Positions 7,644-19,528 of a stretch of DNA of 64,000 nucleotides are shown in pieces. Below the pieces are notes generated by a model that was given only the letters and a program-made list of their open reading frames with translations, ran no database searches and was not told the origin of the DNA. Where the stretch lies: assembly GCF_003048535.1 (NCBI RefSeq), contig NZ_PIRQ01000001.1, positions 124,001-188,000 on the forward strand. The letters run 5' to 3'. Source of the DNA: Campylobacter concisus. GTDB lineage: Bacteria; Campylobacterota; Campylobacteria; Campylobacterales; Campylobacteraceae. The position numbers and the translations under genes are program-made. How positions within the stretch are numbered: position 1 is the first letter of the stretch; every line of letters starts with the position of its first letter.

Positions 7644-10600
7644 TTGAGATTAGATAATACAAAAATTATTAGAAGTATAGAAGACTTGCTTGACGCATTT
7701 GATGTTTTTGCTGACAAATATCAAAACATAACATTTTATTGTCGCGATTTAAACCATTTTCATGATACCAATATATTAAATGGAGATGCTTTATATAACA
7801 AGACAATCGCGAGGCTATACAATCACAAGAAAGCCAATAAAAATGTGCTTATAAAAACATATAAGTATTTAGAAAAGTCAAATTTATTTAAAAGCGAAAA
7901 AGCTGTTAACACAACCAATAAGATAGCAATCAAAGATATTGATATAGATGTAGAGGTTCTTAGTAAAGAACAAGATGTAATAGCAGAATTCGTAAAAGAG
8001 CTAATAGAACTTGCAAATAATGGTAGAAGCAAAGACAATAAGATTAAAAATTTTGACGATGCATCCAGCCAGTTGGTATCTAACTATAAAAATATAGAGA
8101 CAAATTTTGAGGCTATATTAGATAAGCTAAAAAATTCGCTAATCAACAAAACCAATACAATACTAAGTCGTGAAAATTTTGATAAAAGAGATGAAACCGT
8201 AAAGGCCATAGAAGAGAGCTTTAAAAATATAAAAGAAAATCTCAAAAAAGCTTCAGATGATGGCAATAAATATATTTTAAAAGAGATCACAAAATTTCTA
8301 ATCAATCTTGTCGACATAAGCGATATAAAAGGATCGTTTAAGCCGCTAGCTTTATTGCTGGCAGCTCCAGAGGCGATAACTACTACTACAAATATAATTG
8401 ACTTTTTAAACAAAAGGGGCTTTTACGCGTTTTCTGGTCCAGCCGCTAGCTTGCTAGCTACTAAATTTGGCTTTATACTAGGTCTATTAAATACAGTGTC
8501 GTTTAATAATATATTGGTTTTTACAAATAACGATCAAAAAAGTGGAAAATTTATAGATTTTTCATGCTTTGATATAACAGCCACTAAAGCCAAGAGCAAT
8601 TATGATGAGTATATTGGTATTTGTTCTGATTTTATTTTAGAGGGCGATGAGCAAAGCTTATTTGACGCTAGAGTAAGCAAAAATGAAAATGTAGACAAGT
8701 CTAAAAATATATCTATATGTAAAAACGACAAGAACAATAGCGAAGAGAGCTTACTTAAAAGGATAGAAGAGTGCGTGATCGCAAATAGAGCAAATTTTGT
8801 CTATATGCAATATCCATTTTTTAACTCTTTCAAATTTGCAAATCTCCTAAAAGACAAATCCCTAACAACAAAAGACGATACTCACAATACAAATAATAGT
8901 AGCGGCATCTCTAAAAACTATCTTGTCGTCTCAAACGCCCCCATGAAACTAAACGCAAAGCTAAACGAGCACCTTATACAAAATATCTTAAGCTATAAGA
9001 TAGAAGATAGTATAAACAGAGTTAGCGGTAAAAAGATAGTTGATCCCAAAAATGTAGGCAATGTAAAAGACTATAGTCAGTACTCTATACAAATAGGTGC
9101 CAAAAACGATGAAGACCTTTATCTTTTAAGCTTAAGTCCTTTTACGAGAGTTATTAACTCTAGGCTTGCAAAATTTGAAAAGGATATAGAGGAGTATAAC
9201 TCATATATGAAAGGTGTCAAAAATTTTCATGGAGGTGACGCAAAATCAGTAGAGGTTTTAAACACCACTTTTAACGCAAAATACAAAAAATTTAATGAGG
9301 CAAATTTATATCTAGGTCGTATAAATAGACACTTTAAAAACGCCAAAGATATGGAAGAGATAGTTAATAATGAAGAGGAATTTTTAAAAGCCAATATAAA
9401 GGAATTTGAAATTTTCTTTTCAGGCTTAAATTCAAACTTGAAACATGATAAAGTGGCTTATTTTTTAAACCAATACTTTAAAATGCCTAATGAAGGGATG
9501 GAGAGTTTTGAAGCAATAGCTGATGAATCTTACAATCAAGTTTCTATAAGGACACATTATTACTACCCTGCTACAAAAATATTTCTTCTAGTGATGGGCT
9601 ATTATGTCATAAGGCAGATATTTGATAGCTCTATTATTGAGCAAAAAGGATTAAAATTTTCATATCTTTCATCAAACTATGAGACACTAGAGATATTTGG
9701 TGAAAAACTTAATGTTCTTTACGAAAACACATATTATATACAAGAAAATAATGCTATTGTGCCTATTTACTTCTTCAAGCAAACAAAAGAAGCAAAAAAA
9801 GAACAAGATGCTATCTGCATAGAAGAGATAGTAGAAAAAATAGAGCAAAGCCATGTAAGAAATGGTGAAAATATACTAGACGATGACTCCTATAATGAGC
9901 TAAAAGAGCTTCTTAAAAATTCTACCGGCATAGACGGAGAAAGCATAGATGATAAGAATTTTGAAAAGTATATTAAACAGATAGATGATGATGAGTATAA
10001 ATATACTATAGATATATCTTTAACATCAACATTAGATGATGCCCTATATGATATATTTCCATTTTATGGCTTTTTCATAGACAAGTCTGACGATATAATG
10101 AAAAAAGTAATTGACGCTGTGTTCTCAGGTGGTAAAGGCAATATCTTTAAGAATATTTTTATGGAGCTAATAGGAGAACTAAAAGTATTTAGTATGCTAG
10201 GCGAAGCGCCAGTTGCAAAACTAGTTCACGAAAATAATAAAAAAGCCTTGAAAAAAATCAAACAAACAGCATTTGCTGGAGTGGTCAAAGTAAAAGGCAA
10301 CCAACTTCTCTATATATATGTAGATAACAAAAAAAAATCCAAACACAGCATAAAAAAAACAAAACAATGGATAGATGAATTTGAAGTAGGCATAAATGTA
10401 AAAAGACAAATAGCTATAAGTGCTGGTAAAAATTTTTTAAAAAATAGCTTAAAAACTTATGCAGAAACTTTAATACAAGCTGGATTTGGCTTTTTAGTAG
10501 ATAGTTTTTTCATCAACAACTACGAACAACAAAAAAGATCTTATGAACTAATACTTCATAAGTATTTCACAAATAAATTTAATGATACCTATGCTGTTAA

Positions 10601-11342
10601 GAATATATCTTATGAACCTTATTCAAATAAAACAAGTGAATATACCTACTACCCTATAGAGATATACTCATCTTTTATAAATATAGATCTAAAAAGAACT
10701 ATCATAGGAGGAAGACTATCTAGTGGAGGACTAGACTATCATAACTTCTTCTACTATGATATAAATACCACTACAAACAAACTAGACTCTAATCTATCTA
10801 AAGATATAAGCCTAGATACTATGATATCTTATCTATGTCTAGATGAGCTAAGAACAGATAATAAAACTGATGAAGAGTTCTTTAATAACCTTAATAAAAG
10901 AAATAAAAAACTAGCATATTCACCAAAAGAGCTTATGCTACAAGGAGTTAAAACATTGCTAATAATAAGTCCATCAAACTCAATAGATATAAAACAAAGA
11001 GATGAAATTTATGAGATGTATAAAAAATCTGTAGCTGAAAACAAAAGTGCCAATGCAACTTTTGGTATTCCAATAGACAAATACAACGAAGCTATGGAGA
11101 TACTAGAAGACTTTAAAAATGGAAATTTAAATACCAATGTATGTGAAGTAGATAATAAATCAAGAAGACTACTAAAAGCATTAGATGTGATAGGAAACAA
11201 CAATGTAAAGGGTATGTATGTGGGGTGTAAGGATAATTATAATAATGGTAAATTTAACATTTCAAAACCTATAATCCCCCCACGCCTAATAGGTCGTCTA
11301 GCTACTACCATAGTTATGGAAGATGGTCTATATATAGGATAA
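7644..11342 (+). CDS. Large protein of unknown family in the lipase-effector module
   Basis: 1232 aa, starting at TTG 7644 with AGAGAGGGA upstream, 24 bases after the effector stop. I recognise no family. The N-terminal 220 residues are helical and charged. A hydrophobic, small-residue region lies at about 232-295 (PLALLLAAPEAITTTTNI; FSGPAASLLATKFGFILGLL), which could insert in a membrane. Another hydrophobic piece is FLLVMGYYVI, followed by helical and lysine-rich parts (KKKSKHSIKKTKQW). There is no signal peptide. Tight spacing on both sides suggests an operon with the lipase gene. It could be a second effector, an adaptor, or a delivery partner; the sequence does not decide. Confidence 0.7.
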   Translation: MRLDNTKIIRSIEDLLDAFDVFADKYQNITFYCRDLNHFHDTNILNGDALYNKTIARLYNHKKANKNVLIKTYKYLEKSNLFKSEKAVNTTNKIAIKDIDIDVEVLSKEQDVIAEFVKELIELANNGRSKDNKIKNFDDASSQLVSNYKNIETNFEAILDKLKNSLINKTNTILSRENFDKRDETVKAIEESFKNIKENLKKASDDGNKYILKEITKFLINLVDISDIKGSFKPLALLLAAPEAITTTTNIIDFLNKRGFYAFSGPAASLLATKFGFILGLLNTVSFNNILVFTNNDQKSGKFIDFSCFDITATKAKSNYDEYIGICSDFILEGDEQSLFDARVSKNENVDKSKNISICKNDKNNSEESLLKRIEECVIANRANFVYMQYPFFNSFKFANLLKDKSLTTKDDTHNTNNSSGISKNYLVVSNAPMKLNAKLNEHLIQNILSYKIEDSINRVSGKKIVDPKNVGNVKDYSQYSIQIGAKNDEDLYLLSLSPFTRVINSRLAKFEKDIEEYNSYMKGVKNFHGGDAKSVEVLNTTFNAKYKKFNEANLYLGRINRHFKNAKDMEEIVNNEEEFLKANIKEFEIFFSGLNSNLKHDKVAYFLNQYFKMPNEGMESFEAIADESYNQVSIRTHYYYPATKIFLLVMGYYVIRQIFDSSIIEQKGLKFSYLSSNYETLEIFGEKLNVLYENTYYIQENNAIVPIYFFKQTKEAKKEQDAICIEEIVEKIEQSHVRNGENILDDDSYNELKELLKNSTGIDGESIDDKNFEKYIKQIDDDEYKYTIDISLTSTLDDALYDIFPFYGFFIDKSDDIMKKVIDAVFSGGKGNIFKNIFMELIGELKVFSMLGEAPVAKLVHENNKKALKKIKQTAFAGVVKVKGNQLLYIYVDNKKKSKHSIKKTKQWIDEFEVGINVKRQIAISAGKNFLKNSLKTYAETLIQAGFGFLVDSFFINNYEQQKRSYELILHKYFTNKFNDTYAVKNISYEPYSNKTSEYTYYPIEIYSSFINIDLKRTIIGGRLSSGGLDYHNFFYYDINTTTNKLDSNLSKDISLDTMISYLCLDELRTDNKTDEEFFNNLNKRNKKLAYSPKELMLQGVKTLLIISPSNSIDIKQRDEIYEMYKKSVAENKSANATFGIPIDKYNEAMEILEDFKNGNLNTNVCEVDNKSRRLLKALDVIGNNNVKGMYVGCKDNYNNGKFNISKPIIPPRLIGRLATTIVMEDGLYIG

Positions 11343-11345
11343 GAT

Positions 11346-12701
11346 ATGAAAAAGATAATATTTATAACTTTAGCTATTTTAGCGGTCATAGTAGTAGCAG
11401 TAATAAGCAAAGGAAAATTACAAGATAAAGGAAATTTAATGGATAACACTAACACATATACGGTTATAGCTCCAAATGGAGACAAGATAGAATTTGACAA
11501 AAAAACAAATTTAATTGCTTCAAAAAATATTGCAAATGATGAAGCCTACCTAAAAGAAAAATCCCAAATGCTCCTTCAAGCCCGCTCCATCCTAGACTCA
11601 TCTCCATATAAAAACTATAAACCACTATACTATAACCCTAAACCAAACTCTCTAGGTCAAACAGACTATCTATCATTTAAACCATGGCTAGATATTAGCT
11701 ATAAACCAAGCTCAACTAAACTATCACCTTGGACTAAATCAGAAAAAGCCTACTATGAAAGCTTAAAAGATAAAAGAGATAGATATATCTATCTAGTAAA
11801 AAGAAGTAATCTAAAATGCACTATGATAGATATCCCAGAAGATGCAATAGCTAGAGTAGATAGCAATGGCAAACTAACTAAACCTGAATATGCTGAAATT
11901 TATGATGAAGTAGATAGAAATAAAAATACACTTAAATCAGAACTCTTTATAGGAGAGTGGAATTTATGTGCTGGAGTATTAGGTAATCCATCAGCATTTG
12001 GCACTGGCGGTTCAGCAGGATTTAAAGCAAGAGATTTTCAAAAAGCATTTCTAGCAGCCCAACTAGGAGAAGTAGAAGCATTAAACTATCTGGCAGACTC
12101 TTTTAAATACTATACTTATGGCATGGGAGTAAATAAAAATTTAGATACCTACACGAAAATTCTTAAACTATATAAAAATCCTCCACTAGATGAATATGGC
12201 ATGATGCCTTATTTAGATGAAATAGTAGGTAATTACTTTGTGATGGATTTTAATAGAGATAATTTAGCGGTTATACCAAATGGAGGTTTTTATGCTGGCT
12301 TAAGAGAGATAGTAGAGGAAAAAGGTGAACTTCTTGATCCTAGAGACCTAGATGCTAATGAGACTACAAGAAATGAATTTGATAACTTTATAAAGAAAGT
12401 CCTAGATGACAATAAAGAGGATTTTAAAGGTGGGTTTCCTGCGGGGTGGGATGAAAGAAGACTATCTCTTTACATCGACTCCACCCTTCTAGAATCTAAA
12501 ATAATGTCTCTAACCCCACCTGAAGGTTATCCTAATGCACCATACTATAACACTCCAGAAGAGCTAACAAGACTATATGAGGCTGGTAAATTAGACAAAA
12601 AGCTAAATCCTCTAACACCAGTAATGTATAGAGATAGCTTCCCTGAAGATCTTAGGCAAAAGATACTAAGTTATGCAAAAGAGCATAATATAAAGGATTA
12701 A
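11346..12701 (+). CDS. Membrane-anchored protein of unknown function, last gene of the effector module
   Basis: 451 aa, beginning 3 bases after the preceding stop. One N-terminal membrane helix (residues about 4-21, IIFITLAILAVIVVAVI) is followed by a soluble, presumably periplasmic body. This opens with YTVIAPNGDKIEFDKK and has a middle part with FQKAFLAAQLGEVEALNYLADS, faintly like a Sel1/TPR helix pair (about 235-270). Topology and position would suit an immunity or accessory factor for the 1232-aa protein. No family recognised. Confidence 0.7.
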   Translation: MKKIIFITLAILAVIVVAVISKGKLQDKGNLMDNTNTYTVIAPNGDKIEFDKKTNLIASKNIANDEAYLKEKSQMLLQARSILDSSPYKNYKPLYYNPKPNSLGQTDYLSFKPWLDISYKPSSTKLSPWTKSEKAYYESLKDKRDRYIYLVKRSNLKCTMIDIPEDAIARVDSNGKLTKPEYAEIYDEVDRNKNTLKSELFIGEWNLCAGVLGNPSAFGTGGSAGFKARDFQKAFLAAQLGEVEALNYLADSFKYYTYGMGVNKNLDTYTKILKLYKNPPLDEYGMMPYLDEIVGNYFVMDFNRDNLAVIPNGGFYAGLREIVEEKGELLDPRDLDANETTRNEFDNFIKKVLDDNKEDFKGGFPAGWDERRLSLYIDSTLLESKIMSLTPPEGYPNAPYYNTPEELTRLYEAGKLDKKLNPLTPVMYRDSFPEDLRQKILSYAKEHNIKD

Positions 12702-14306
<1,605 letters not shown>

Positions 14307-14324
14307 AATTTAAAGGAAAATAAT

Positions 14325-15317
14325 ATGGCAAAGAATAATTTGATCGGAGGCTCTATCTGGGATGAGTATTCTAAGGTAGTGCAAGATAGGATGAATAACC
14401 CTAAATTTATGGGAGAGATAACTGAAGAAGATGCTAAAAAGGCAAACGCAAAGCTTATTGTGGCTGACTTTGGTGCAGAAAGCTGCGGTGATGCGGTTAG
14501 GTTATACTGGCTTGTTGATGAAAAGACAGACAAAATAATAGATGCTAAATTTAAAAGCTTTGGCTGTGGCACAGCGATAGCTAGCTCTGATACGATGGCA
14601 GAGCTTTGTATTGGCAAAACAGTTGATGAAGCGGTCAAGATCACAAACCTTGATGTAGAAAAGGCTATGCGCGACAATCCAGAAACGCCAGCAGTCCCAC
14701 CTCAAAAGATGCACTGCTCAGTTATGGCGTATGATGTTATAAAAGCAGCAGCTGCAAGCTATAAAGGCATAGATCCAGAGCATTTTGAAGATGAGATCAT
14801 CGTTTGCGAGTGCGCTAGGGTAAGCCTTGGTACGATTAAAGAAGTGATAAGACTAAATGACCTTCACACAGTTGAGGAAATCACGCAATACACCAAAGCT
14901 GGTGCATTTTGCAAGTCTTGCGTAAAGCCTGGTGGCCATGAAAAAAGAGAATATTATTTGGTAGATATTTTGCGTGATACTAGAGCTGAGATGGAGCGTG
15001 AGAAGATCGAAGCTCAGGCAAATGCCCAAGCAAATCATACTTTAGGCGACATTAGCTTTGAAAATATGACGATGGTAGGGCAGTTAAAAGCGGTAGAGTC
15101 TGTCATAGATAAAGAAATTCGCCCAATGCTTGAGATGGATGGTGGAAATTTAGAAATTTTAGATATCAGAAATGATAACGGAGAAAATACTGATATTTAC
15201 ATTCGCTATCTTGGTGCTTGCTCGGGCTGTGCGAGCGGCTCAACTGGTACTCTTTATGCGATTGAAAATGTCTTGCAAGAGAGCTTAAGCCCAAAAATTA
15301 GAGTTATGCCTATTTGA
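14325..15317 (+). CDS. nifU: Fe-S cluster scaffold protein NifU, three-domain form
   Basis: 330 aa. The N-terminal IscU-like domain has its three scaffold cysteines (ESCGDAVRLYW, FGCGTAIASSD, MHCSVMA). A central [2Fe-2S] BFD-like domain has CECARVS and FCKSCVKPGG. The C-terminal NifU domain carries the CSGC cluster site (GACSGCASGSTG). This whole NifU layout, instead of a stand-alone IscU, is the standard epsilonproteobacterial Fe-S system. It receives sulfur from the desulfurase encoded just upstream. Confidence 0.95.
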   Translation: MAKNNLIGGSIWDEYSKVVQDRMNNPKFMGEITEEDAKKANAKLIVADFGAESCGDAVRLYWLVDEKTDKIIDAKFKSFGCGTAIASSDTMAELCIGKTVDEAVKITNLDVEKAMRDNPETPAVPPQKMHCSVMAYDVIKAAAASYKGIDPEHFEDEIIVCECARVSLGTIKEVIRLNDLHTVEEITQYTKAGAFCKSCVKPGGHEKREYYLVDILRDTRAEMEREKIEAQANAQANHTLGDISFENMTMVGQLKAVESVIDKEIRPMLEMDGGNLEILDIRNDNGENTDIYIRYLGACSGCASGSTGTLYAIENVLQESLSPKIRVMPI

Positions 15318-15324
15318 TTTTATC

Positions 15325-15350
15325 AACTAGCCCTTGTGGGCTAGTTTTTA
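15325..15350. terminator. Shared terminator between nifU and miaA
   Basis: AACTAGCCC (15325-15333), loop TTGT, GGGCTAGTT (15338-15346), then T-rich DNA on the plus strand. A 9-bp perfect stem in the 34-base gap between convergent genes. Confidence 0.85.
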
Positions 15351-15351
15351 T

Positions 15352-16227
15352 TTATTCTCTTAAAAATTTTAAAATTTCACTTCTAATTTGATTCAAATCA
15401 CCCACAAATTTTTTTTCAAACTGCGAGCGATTAAAGGTTCGCTGACGTTTTGCTAACTGAGCTGTGTGCGTAGTTATGAGCTCTTCAAGCTCGTTTTGAG
15501 AAATTTCTTTATTTAAAAATTGCTTGCACTCTTTTAAACCTATTGATTTTAGGGGTTTTGGCTCACTTTTGTATTTATCAAATAAAAATTTCGCCTCATC
15601 TATAAGCCCAGCTTCGAGCATGCCTTTTGTTCTCTTTTTGATACGTTCTCTAAGCTCATCTTTATCCCATAAAATTTCAAATATCGCTAGCTCTTTTATG
15701 ATGCTCTCTTTTGTATTTTCTCTTAGCCAAATGCTTGGGATTTGGCTACTAAATTTATAAATTTGATACCACTTTTCGAGGCGATAAGAGTCATTTTGGC
15801 TAAATTTACTTGCAAACTCAGGATCGATTTTTACAGCTAGCTCATAAATTTCTTCATTGCTTAAATTTATCTCACATTTTGGCACATTTGGTGCAAGTCC
15901 ACTAAGCATTGATTTTAGATAAAAGCCGCTGCCTCCTGTAATGATGAGTGGGCAGTCTTGTAAGCGTGCAAATTCCTTTGCATTTTTATAAATTTCAAAA
16001 AATGCTCCAACGCTAAATTCTTCATCAGGATAAATTTCATTTACACCAAAGTGCTTTATGGCTTCAAGCTGCTCTTTATTTGGCTTTGCGCTGGCGATAT
16101 CTATCTCTTTATAAAGTGCAAGCGAATCAAGACTTAAGATGACGCCATTAAGCTCCTTTGCAAGCTCAAATGCAAGATCGCTCTTGCCACTTGCCGTGGT
16201 GCCAATTATTGCAAATTCTTTAAACAA
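15352..16227 (-). CDS. miaA: tRNA dimethylallyltransferase
   Basis: Adds a dimethylallyl group to A37 of tRNAs that read codons starting with U. 291 aa. The P-loop GTTASGKS is at residues 8-15, with [16 protein letters not shown] after it and the substrate motif [13 protein letters not shown] near residue 95. The C-terminal helix has the usual [13 protein letters not shown]. Its start is 2 bases past the stop of the upstream oxidoreductase, so the two are co-transcribed. Confidence 0.95.
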   Translation of the reverse strand: MFKEFAIIGTTASGKSDLAFELAKELNGVILSLDSLALYKEIDIASAKPNKEQLEAIKHFGVNEIYPDEEFSVGAFFEIYKNAKEFARLQDCPLIITGGSGFYLKSMLSGLAPNVPKCEINLSNEEIYELAVKIDPEFASKFSQNDSYRLEKWYQIYKFSSQIPSIWLRENTKESIIKELAIFEILWDKDELRERIKKRTKGMLEAGLIDEAKFLFDKYKSEPKPLKSIGLKECKQFLNKEISQNELEELITTHTAQLAKRQRTFNRSQFEKKFVGDLNQIRSEILKFLRE

Positions 16228-16229
16228 GT

Positions 16230-17444
16230 CTAGCCCTCGTAAAACGAGCTAAAGAGTAAAATTTCATCATTTTCCTCGTTATTTTTGCTATCTTTTATAA
16301 GACTAGCCAAAACACCAGCAAAATACGGAGCAAAGCTAAGCTCATTTAGTCCATAAGCTTGGTTATAGATCAAGTTGCTATATATGTTATCGCGTCCAAG
16401 AGCTGGCTTATCGTTTGAGCTAAGAAGTACGTAGTTTGCCCTAAAACTAGGCTCTTTTAGCTCGCTTATGCCAAGATGTATCTTTAGCTCATTTAAAAAT
16501 GCATTAATCTTTTCAGTTTTAACAAGCGTATCGATAGCGCCGACTTGTAAATTTGTAATAATCGTAACGCCATTTTTAGTAGGATAAATTTTGGCAAATA
16601 GATCATTTAAAATGATTGGTTTTTTAGGGATTTGCCCTTCATTTAAGCTAAGATCAATAGTATAAAATTTAGCCAAAATCGCATTTAAGCTCGTACCTAG
16701 TTTATTTGAAAGCTCTAAATTTTTTGAAGTGATCACAAAGTTATCAGCCTCATATTCGCCGTTATTGCCGGTAGCTTTTTGCACTATTTGCCCCTGCGTT
16801 TTTAGCTCATAAATTTCATCATTTATAAATTTTACCCCGAGAGAATTTAACTCATTTATCAAAGCTTTTTTTAGCTCATTTGTGTCAATACTTGCGTTTT
16901 TGACTAAATTTATAGCGCCTTTTATGTTTTTATTTATTAGTCCAAAATTTGCAAGCTCTTTATCTACGCTTAAAATTTCTTGCTCGCTATGGGCAACCTT
17001 TATCTCATCAAGCCTTTTTTTAAAGCTTTCGTCATTGCTAAAAAGTAGATAAATACCGCTCTCATCGAAATTTATCTGCGGATATTTTTCGTTTAGCTTT
17101 CTTAAAATTTCAAAGCTTTTCTTACCAAATTTTGAAAACAAAATTTGCATCTTTTTGTCGTGAGCTTTGGTTGATTTAAGTGTAAAATTTGTCATCCAAG
17201 CTCTAAAATTTTCATTTAAGCAAATACTTATATCAAGCTCGCTTTTTTTGCTAACTAGCCCCATAAACGAGCTAGATATCGCTCCATCTTTTGCAAGAGC
17301 GTGTGTGCTAAAGGGTGCTAAAATTCCATTTGTAAAATCATCTTTTTGGCTGCTAATAATTAAAATTTCTTCACCTTTTTTAGCTAATTCGTAAGCCGTA
17401 AATAACGCACTAAAATTATCTCCAATAATCGCTACTTTGCCCAT
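16230..17444 (-). CDS. FAD-dependent oxidoreductase, DadA/D-amino-acid dehydrogenase-like
   Basis: 404 aa when started at the ATG ending at 17444, where [18 protein letters not shown] gives an N-terminal FAD-binding Rossmann motif and AAAGGG lies upstream. A longer reading adds 25 unlikely residues. A second FAD-contact region appears near the C-terminus ([37 protein letters not shown]). The substrate cannot be read from sequence. Co-transcribed with miaA. Confidence 0.75.
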   Translation of the reverse strand: MGKVAIIGDNFSALFTAYELAKKGEEILIISSQKDDFTNGILAPFSTHALAKDGAISSSFMGLVSKKSELDISICLNENFRAWMTNFTLKSTKAHDKKMQILFSKFGKKSFEILRKLNEKYPQINFDESGIYLLFSNDESFKKRLDEIKVAHSEQEILSVDKELANFGLINKNIKGAINLVKNASIDTNELKKALINELNSLGVKFINDEIYELKTQGQIVQKATGNNGEYEADNFVITSKNLELSNKLGTSLNAILAKFYTIDLSLNEGQIPKKPIILNDLFAKIYPTKNGVTIITNLQVGAIDTLVKTEKINAFLNELKIHLGISELKEPSFRANYVLLSSNDKPALGRDNIYSNLIYNQAYGLNELSFAPYFAGVLASLIKDSKNNEENDEILLFSSFYEG

Positions 17445-17534
17445 AATAACCCTTTGTTTTAAATTATTCTTGTAATGATAATATAAATTCAAATTTAAAG
17501 CAAAATGGTGTAAAATCAACCATTTTTAAAGAAA

Positions 17535-18410
17535 ATGGAAATTTATCAAATGATAGAAAAATTAAAAATTATTGCTGAACTTATCGTTTTTAAGCATTCT
17601 GTTTTTGCTTTACCTTTTATTTTTGTTGCGATGATAGTTGCTAGCAAGATAGAAAGTGGCTCTGCTTGGTTTGGCTTTAAACTGCTTATCTTAGGTACTT
17701 TTTGCGCTGTTAGTGCTAGAAATTTTGCTATGGCTTTTAATAGATATAAAGATGAAGATATCGATAAGCTAAATCCGCGAACTGCGAGCCGTCCAAGCGT
17801 TGATGGCCGTATCGGTAGGAGCAATATGCAGCTTTTTATCGTGGCAAATGCGTTTATTTTTATTGTATGCGCTTATTTTATAAATTCGCTAGCATTTTGG
17901 CTAAGTTTTCCTATTTTAGCTGTTCTTGGTGGATATTCGCTATTTAAACGCTTTAGCGAGCTAGCACATCTGGTGCTTGGCCTTAGCCTAGGTCTTGCTC
18001 CAATCGCTGGCGTGGTCGCAGTGAGCGCTGCTATACCGCTTTGGAGCGTGTTACTTTGCCTTGGTGTGACATTTTGGGTAGCTGGATTTGACTTGCTTTA
18101 CTCGCTTCAAGATATGAAATTTGATAAAGAAAATAAGCTCTTTAGCATACCAGCTATTTACGGCGACAAGGCTACGCTTTTTTTATCGGCCATTTTTCAC
18201 GCTTTAGCTTTTATATTTTGGCTACTTTTTGCTTGGGCAGCTGGACTTGGAGCGATGGCATTTTTTGGAATTTTAGTAAGTGGCGTTATTTTATTTTTTG
18301 AGCATAGGATCGTAAGACGCGATTTTAGCAAGATAGATAGAGCATTTTTTACGTTAAATGGCTATCTGGGAATTTTATTTTTTATCTTTGTTTGGATTAG
18401 CGTATTATGA
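17535..18410 (+). CDS. mqnP: Menaquinone-pathway prenyltransferase, UbiA family (MqnP)
   Basis: An inner-membrane enzyme that attaches the polyprenyl chain in the futalosine menaquinone route used by Campylobacter. 291 aa with about eight hydrophobic helices. The first Asp-rich motif is NRYKDEDIDKLNPRTASRP (NxxxDxxxD type), and a second lies in FDLLYSLQDMKFD. I assign MqnP instead of UbiA because epsilonproteobacteria make menaquinone, and the gene keeps its place beside miaA as in C. jejuni. Start taken at 17535; ATG 17550 is an alternative. Confidence 0.85.
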   Translation: MEIYQMIEKLKIIAELIVFKHSVFALPFIFVAMIVASKIESGSAWFGFKLLILGTFCAVSARNFAMAFNRYKDEDIDKLNPRTASRPSVDGRIGRSNMQLFIVANAFIFIVCAYFINSLAFWLSFPILAVLGGYSLFKRFSELAHLVLGLSLGLAPIAGVVAVSAAIPLWSVLLCLGVTFWVAGFDLLYSLQDMKFDKENKLFSIPAIYGDKATLFLSAIFHALAFIFWLLFAWAAGLGAMAFFGILVSGVILFFEHRIVRRDFSKIDRAFFTLNGYLGILFFIFVWISVL

Positions 18411-18928
18411 GTGAGATTAAGCTGTTTAAAGCACCTCTTGATATGGAATTTGAGTCTGATAAAGATGGGAGCGAGAAATTTAAAAGAGAGTTTGACTCCA
18501 TCTTGCCGGGCGAAGAGGACGCGCTTGGGGCTTGGCTAAAACGAGCTAAATCACGTGGCGAAACCAAAGAGAGCGATCAAGTTTTATTAACTTTGCTGAT
18601 CGAGCTTCACAGAAAAGTTGATACGCTGAGTGATTATATTAAAAACGAACATAAGCAATATTTGCCACTAAAAGAGAGGACGAGTATCGAAGAAATCGGT
18701 TTTACTCATATAAAAATAAGCGAAGAAAAATTTATAAAAGATGAAATTTACTACGCAAGGATTGCTATGCCTATCTTTCCAAAGAGAAATTTGAGCCTTT
18801 ATTTAAGAGCTATTAGTGAAAATTTAGCAAAGATAGAAAATATGCACGAAGAGGATGAAGCCGACTGGAACGCTTACGTAACAGCCAGAGAGCGTGTAAT
18901 GATAAGAGAAATGAGAGCGAATTCGTAA
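18407..18928 (+). CDS. Conserved Campylobacter protein of unknown function
   Basis: 173 aa, overlapping the mqnP stop by 4 bases (ATGA), so translation is coupled. Soluble, charged, no signal. The N-terminal part is acidic (DMEFESDKDGSEKFKREF), the middle helical (VLLTLLIELHRKVDTLSDYI), and the second half looks like a beta-rich domain (ERTSIEEIGFTHIKISEEKF) ending in a helix. A PilZ-like fold is possible but I see no RxxxR/DxSxxG signature. Function unknown. Confidence 0.75.
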   Translation: MSEIKLFKAPLDMEFESDKDGSEKFKREFDSILPGEEDALGAWLKRAKSRGETKESDQVLLTLLIELHRKVDTLSDYIKNEHKQYLPLKERTSIEEIGFTHIKISEEKFIKDEIYYARIAMPIFPKRNLSLYLRAISENLAKIENMHEEDEADWNAYVTARERVMIREMRANS

Positions 18929-18937
18929 AGGAAAAAT

Positions 18938-19444
18938 ATGGAAATTTATATCTTTTTAGGCTTTGGTATCGTTTTGGCGATAATAGTAGCTTTAATGTTG
19001 ATAAAAGATAGTGAGACAAATAAAAAATTTGCGAGATTTGAGCGAGCGATAGAAAGCGTTATGCAAGAAAATTTCAATCTAAAAAAACAAATTTCAATGC
19101 TTGAGGGCGAGGCGTTTAAAAATAGTGAACAATATGAGCCACTTAAAAAACAGATAAAAGAAAATATTGATTTGCAAATAAATGAGAAAATTGTACCAAT
19201 AATTCGTGCGATTAAGAGTATTGAGCGAGTAATTGATGATTTTGCAACAGAGCAAAAAGATAGGATAGTTAGTCTTGAAGAGCGAACAAGAGATATTAAT
19301 AAAATCGCACCAAGCGTCATCAATGAAGAAGAGCAAATTTTAAAAATGTTTAAAGATGGCAAAAGCGCAGCCATGATCGCTAAAGATCTTCACGTGGGTA
19401 TGGGGCGAGTTGAATTTGTGCTTAAATTTCATAAATTAGCCTAA
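18938..19444 (+). CDS. Membrane-anchored coiled-coil protein with C-terminal helix-turn-helix-like tail
   Basis: 168 aa. One N-terminal membrane helix (residues 3-22, IYIFLGFGIVLAIIVALMLI), then a long charged coiled coil (about 25-130). The short tail KMFKDGKSAAMIAKDLHVGMG resembles the helix-turn-helix end of DUF2802/DUF6115-type proteins, some of which sit in motility operons. AAAGGA lies 4 bases before the start, after the previous gene. Role unknown. Confidence 0.7.
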   Translation: MEIYIFLGFGIVLAIIVALMLIKDSETNKKFARFERAIESVMQENFNLKKQISMLEGEAFKNSEQYEPLKKQIKENIDLQINEKIVPIIRAIKSIERVIDDFATEQKDRIVSLEERTRDINKIAPSVINEEEQILKMFKDGKSAAMIAKDLHVGMGRVEFVLKFHKLA

Positions 19445-19459
19445 ATTTGGGCTAATTTT
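19433..19459 (+). terminator. Terminator-like hairpin after the mqnP operon
   Basis: AAATTAGCC (19433-19441) pairs with GGCTAATTT (19450-19458) over an 8-base loop. It overlaps the stop codon and is followed by TTAAAAG. Confidence 0.6.
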
Positions 19460-19528
19460 AAAAGACAAAACTACTCTTAAACTACAAAAATTAGCTTAAA
19501 TTTTTATTTTGATTTAAATCTTTTAACA

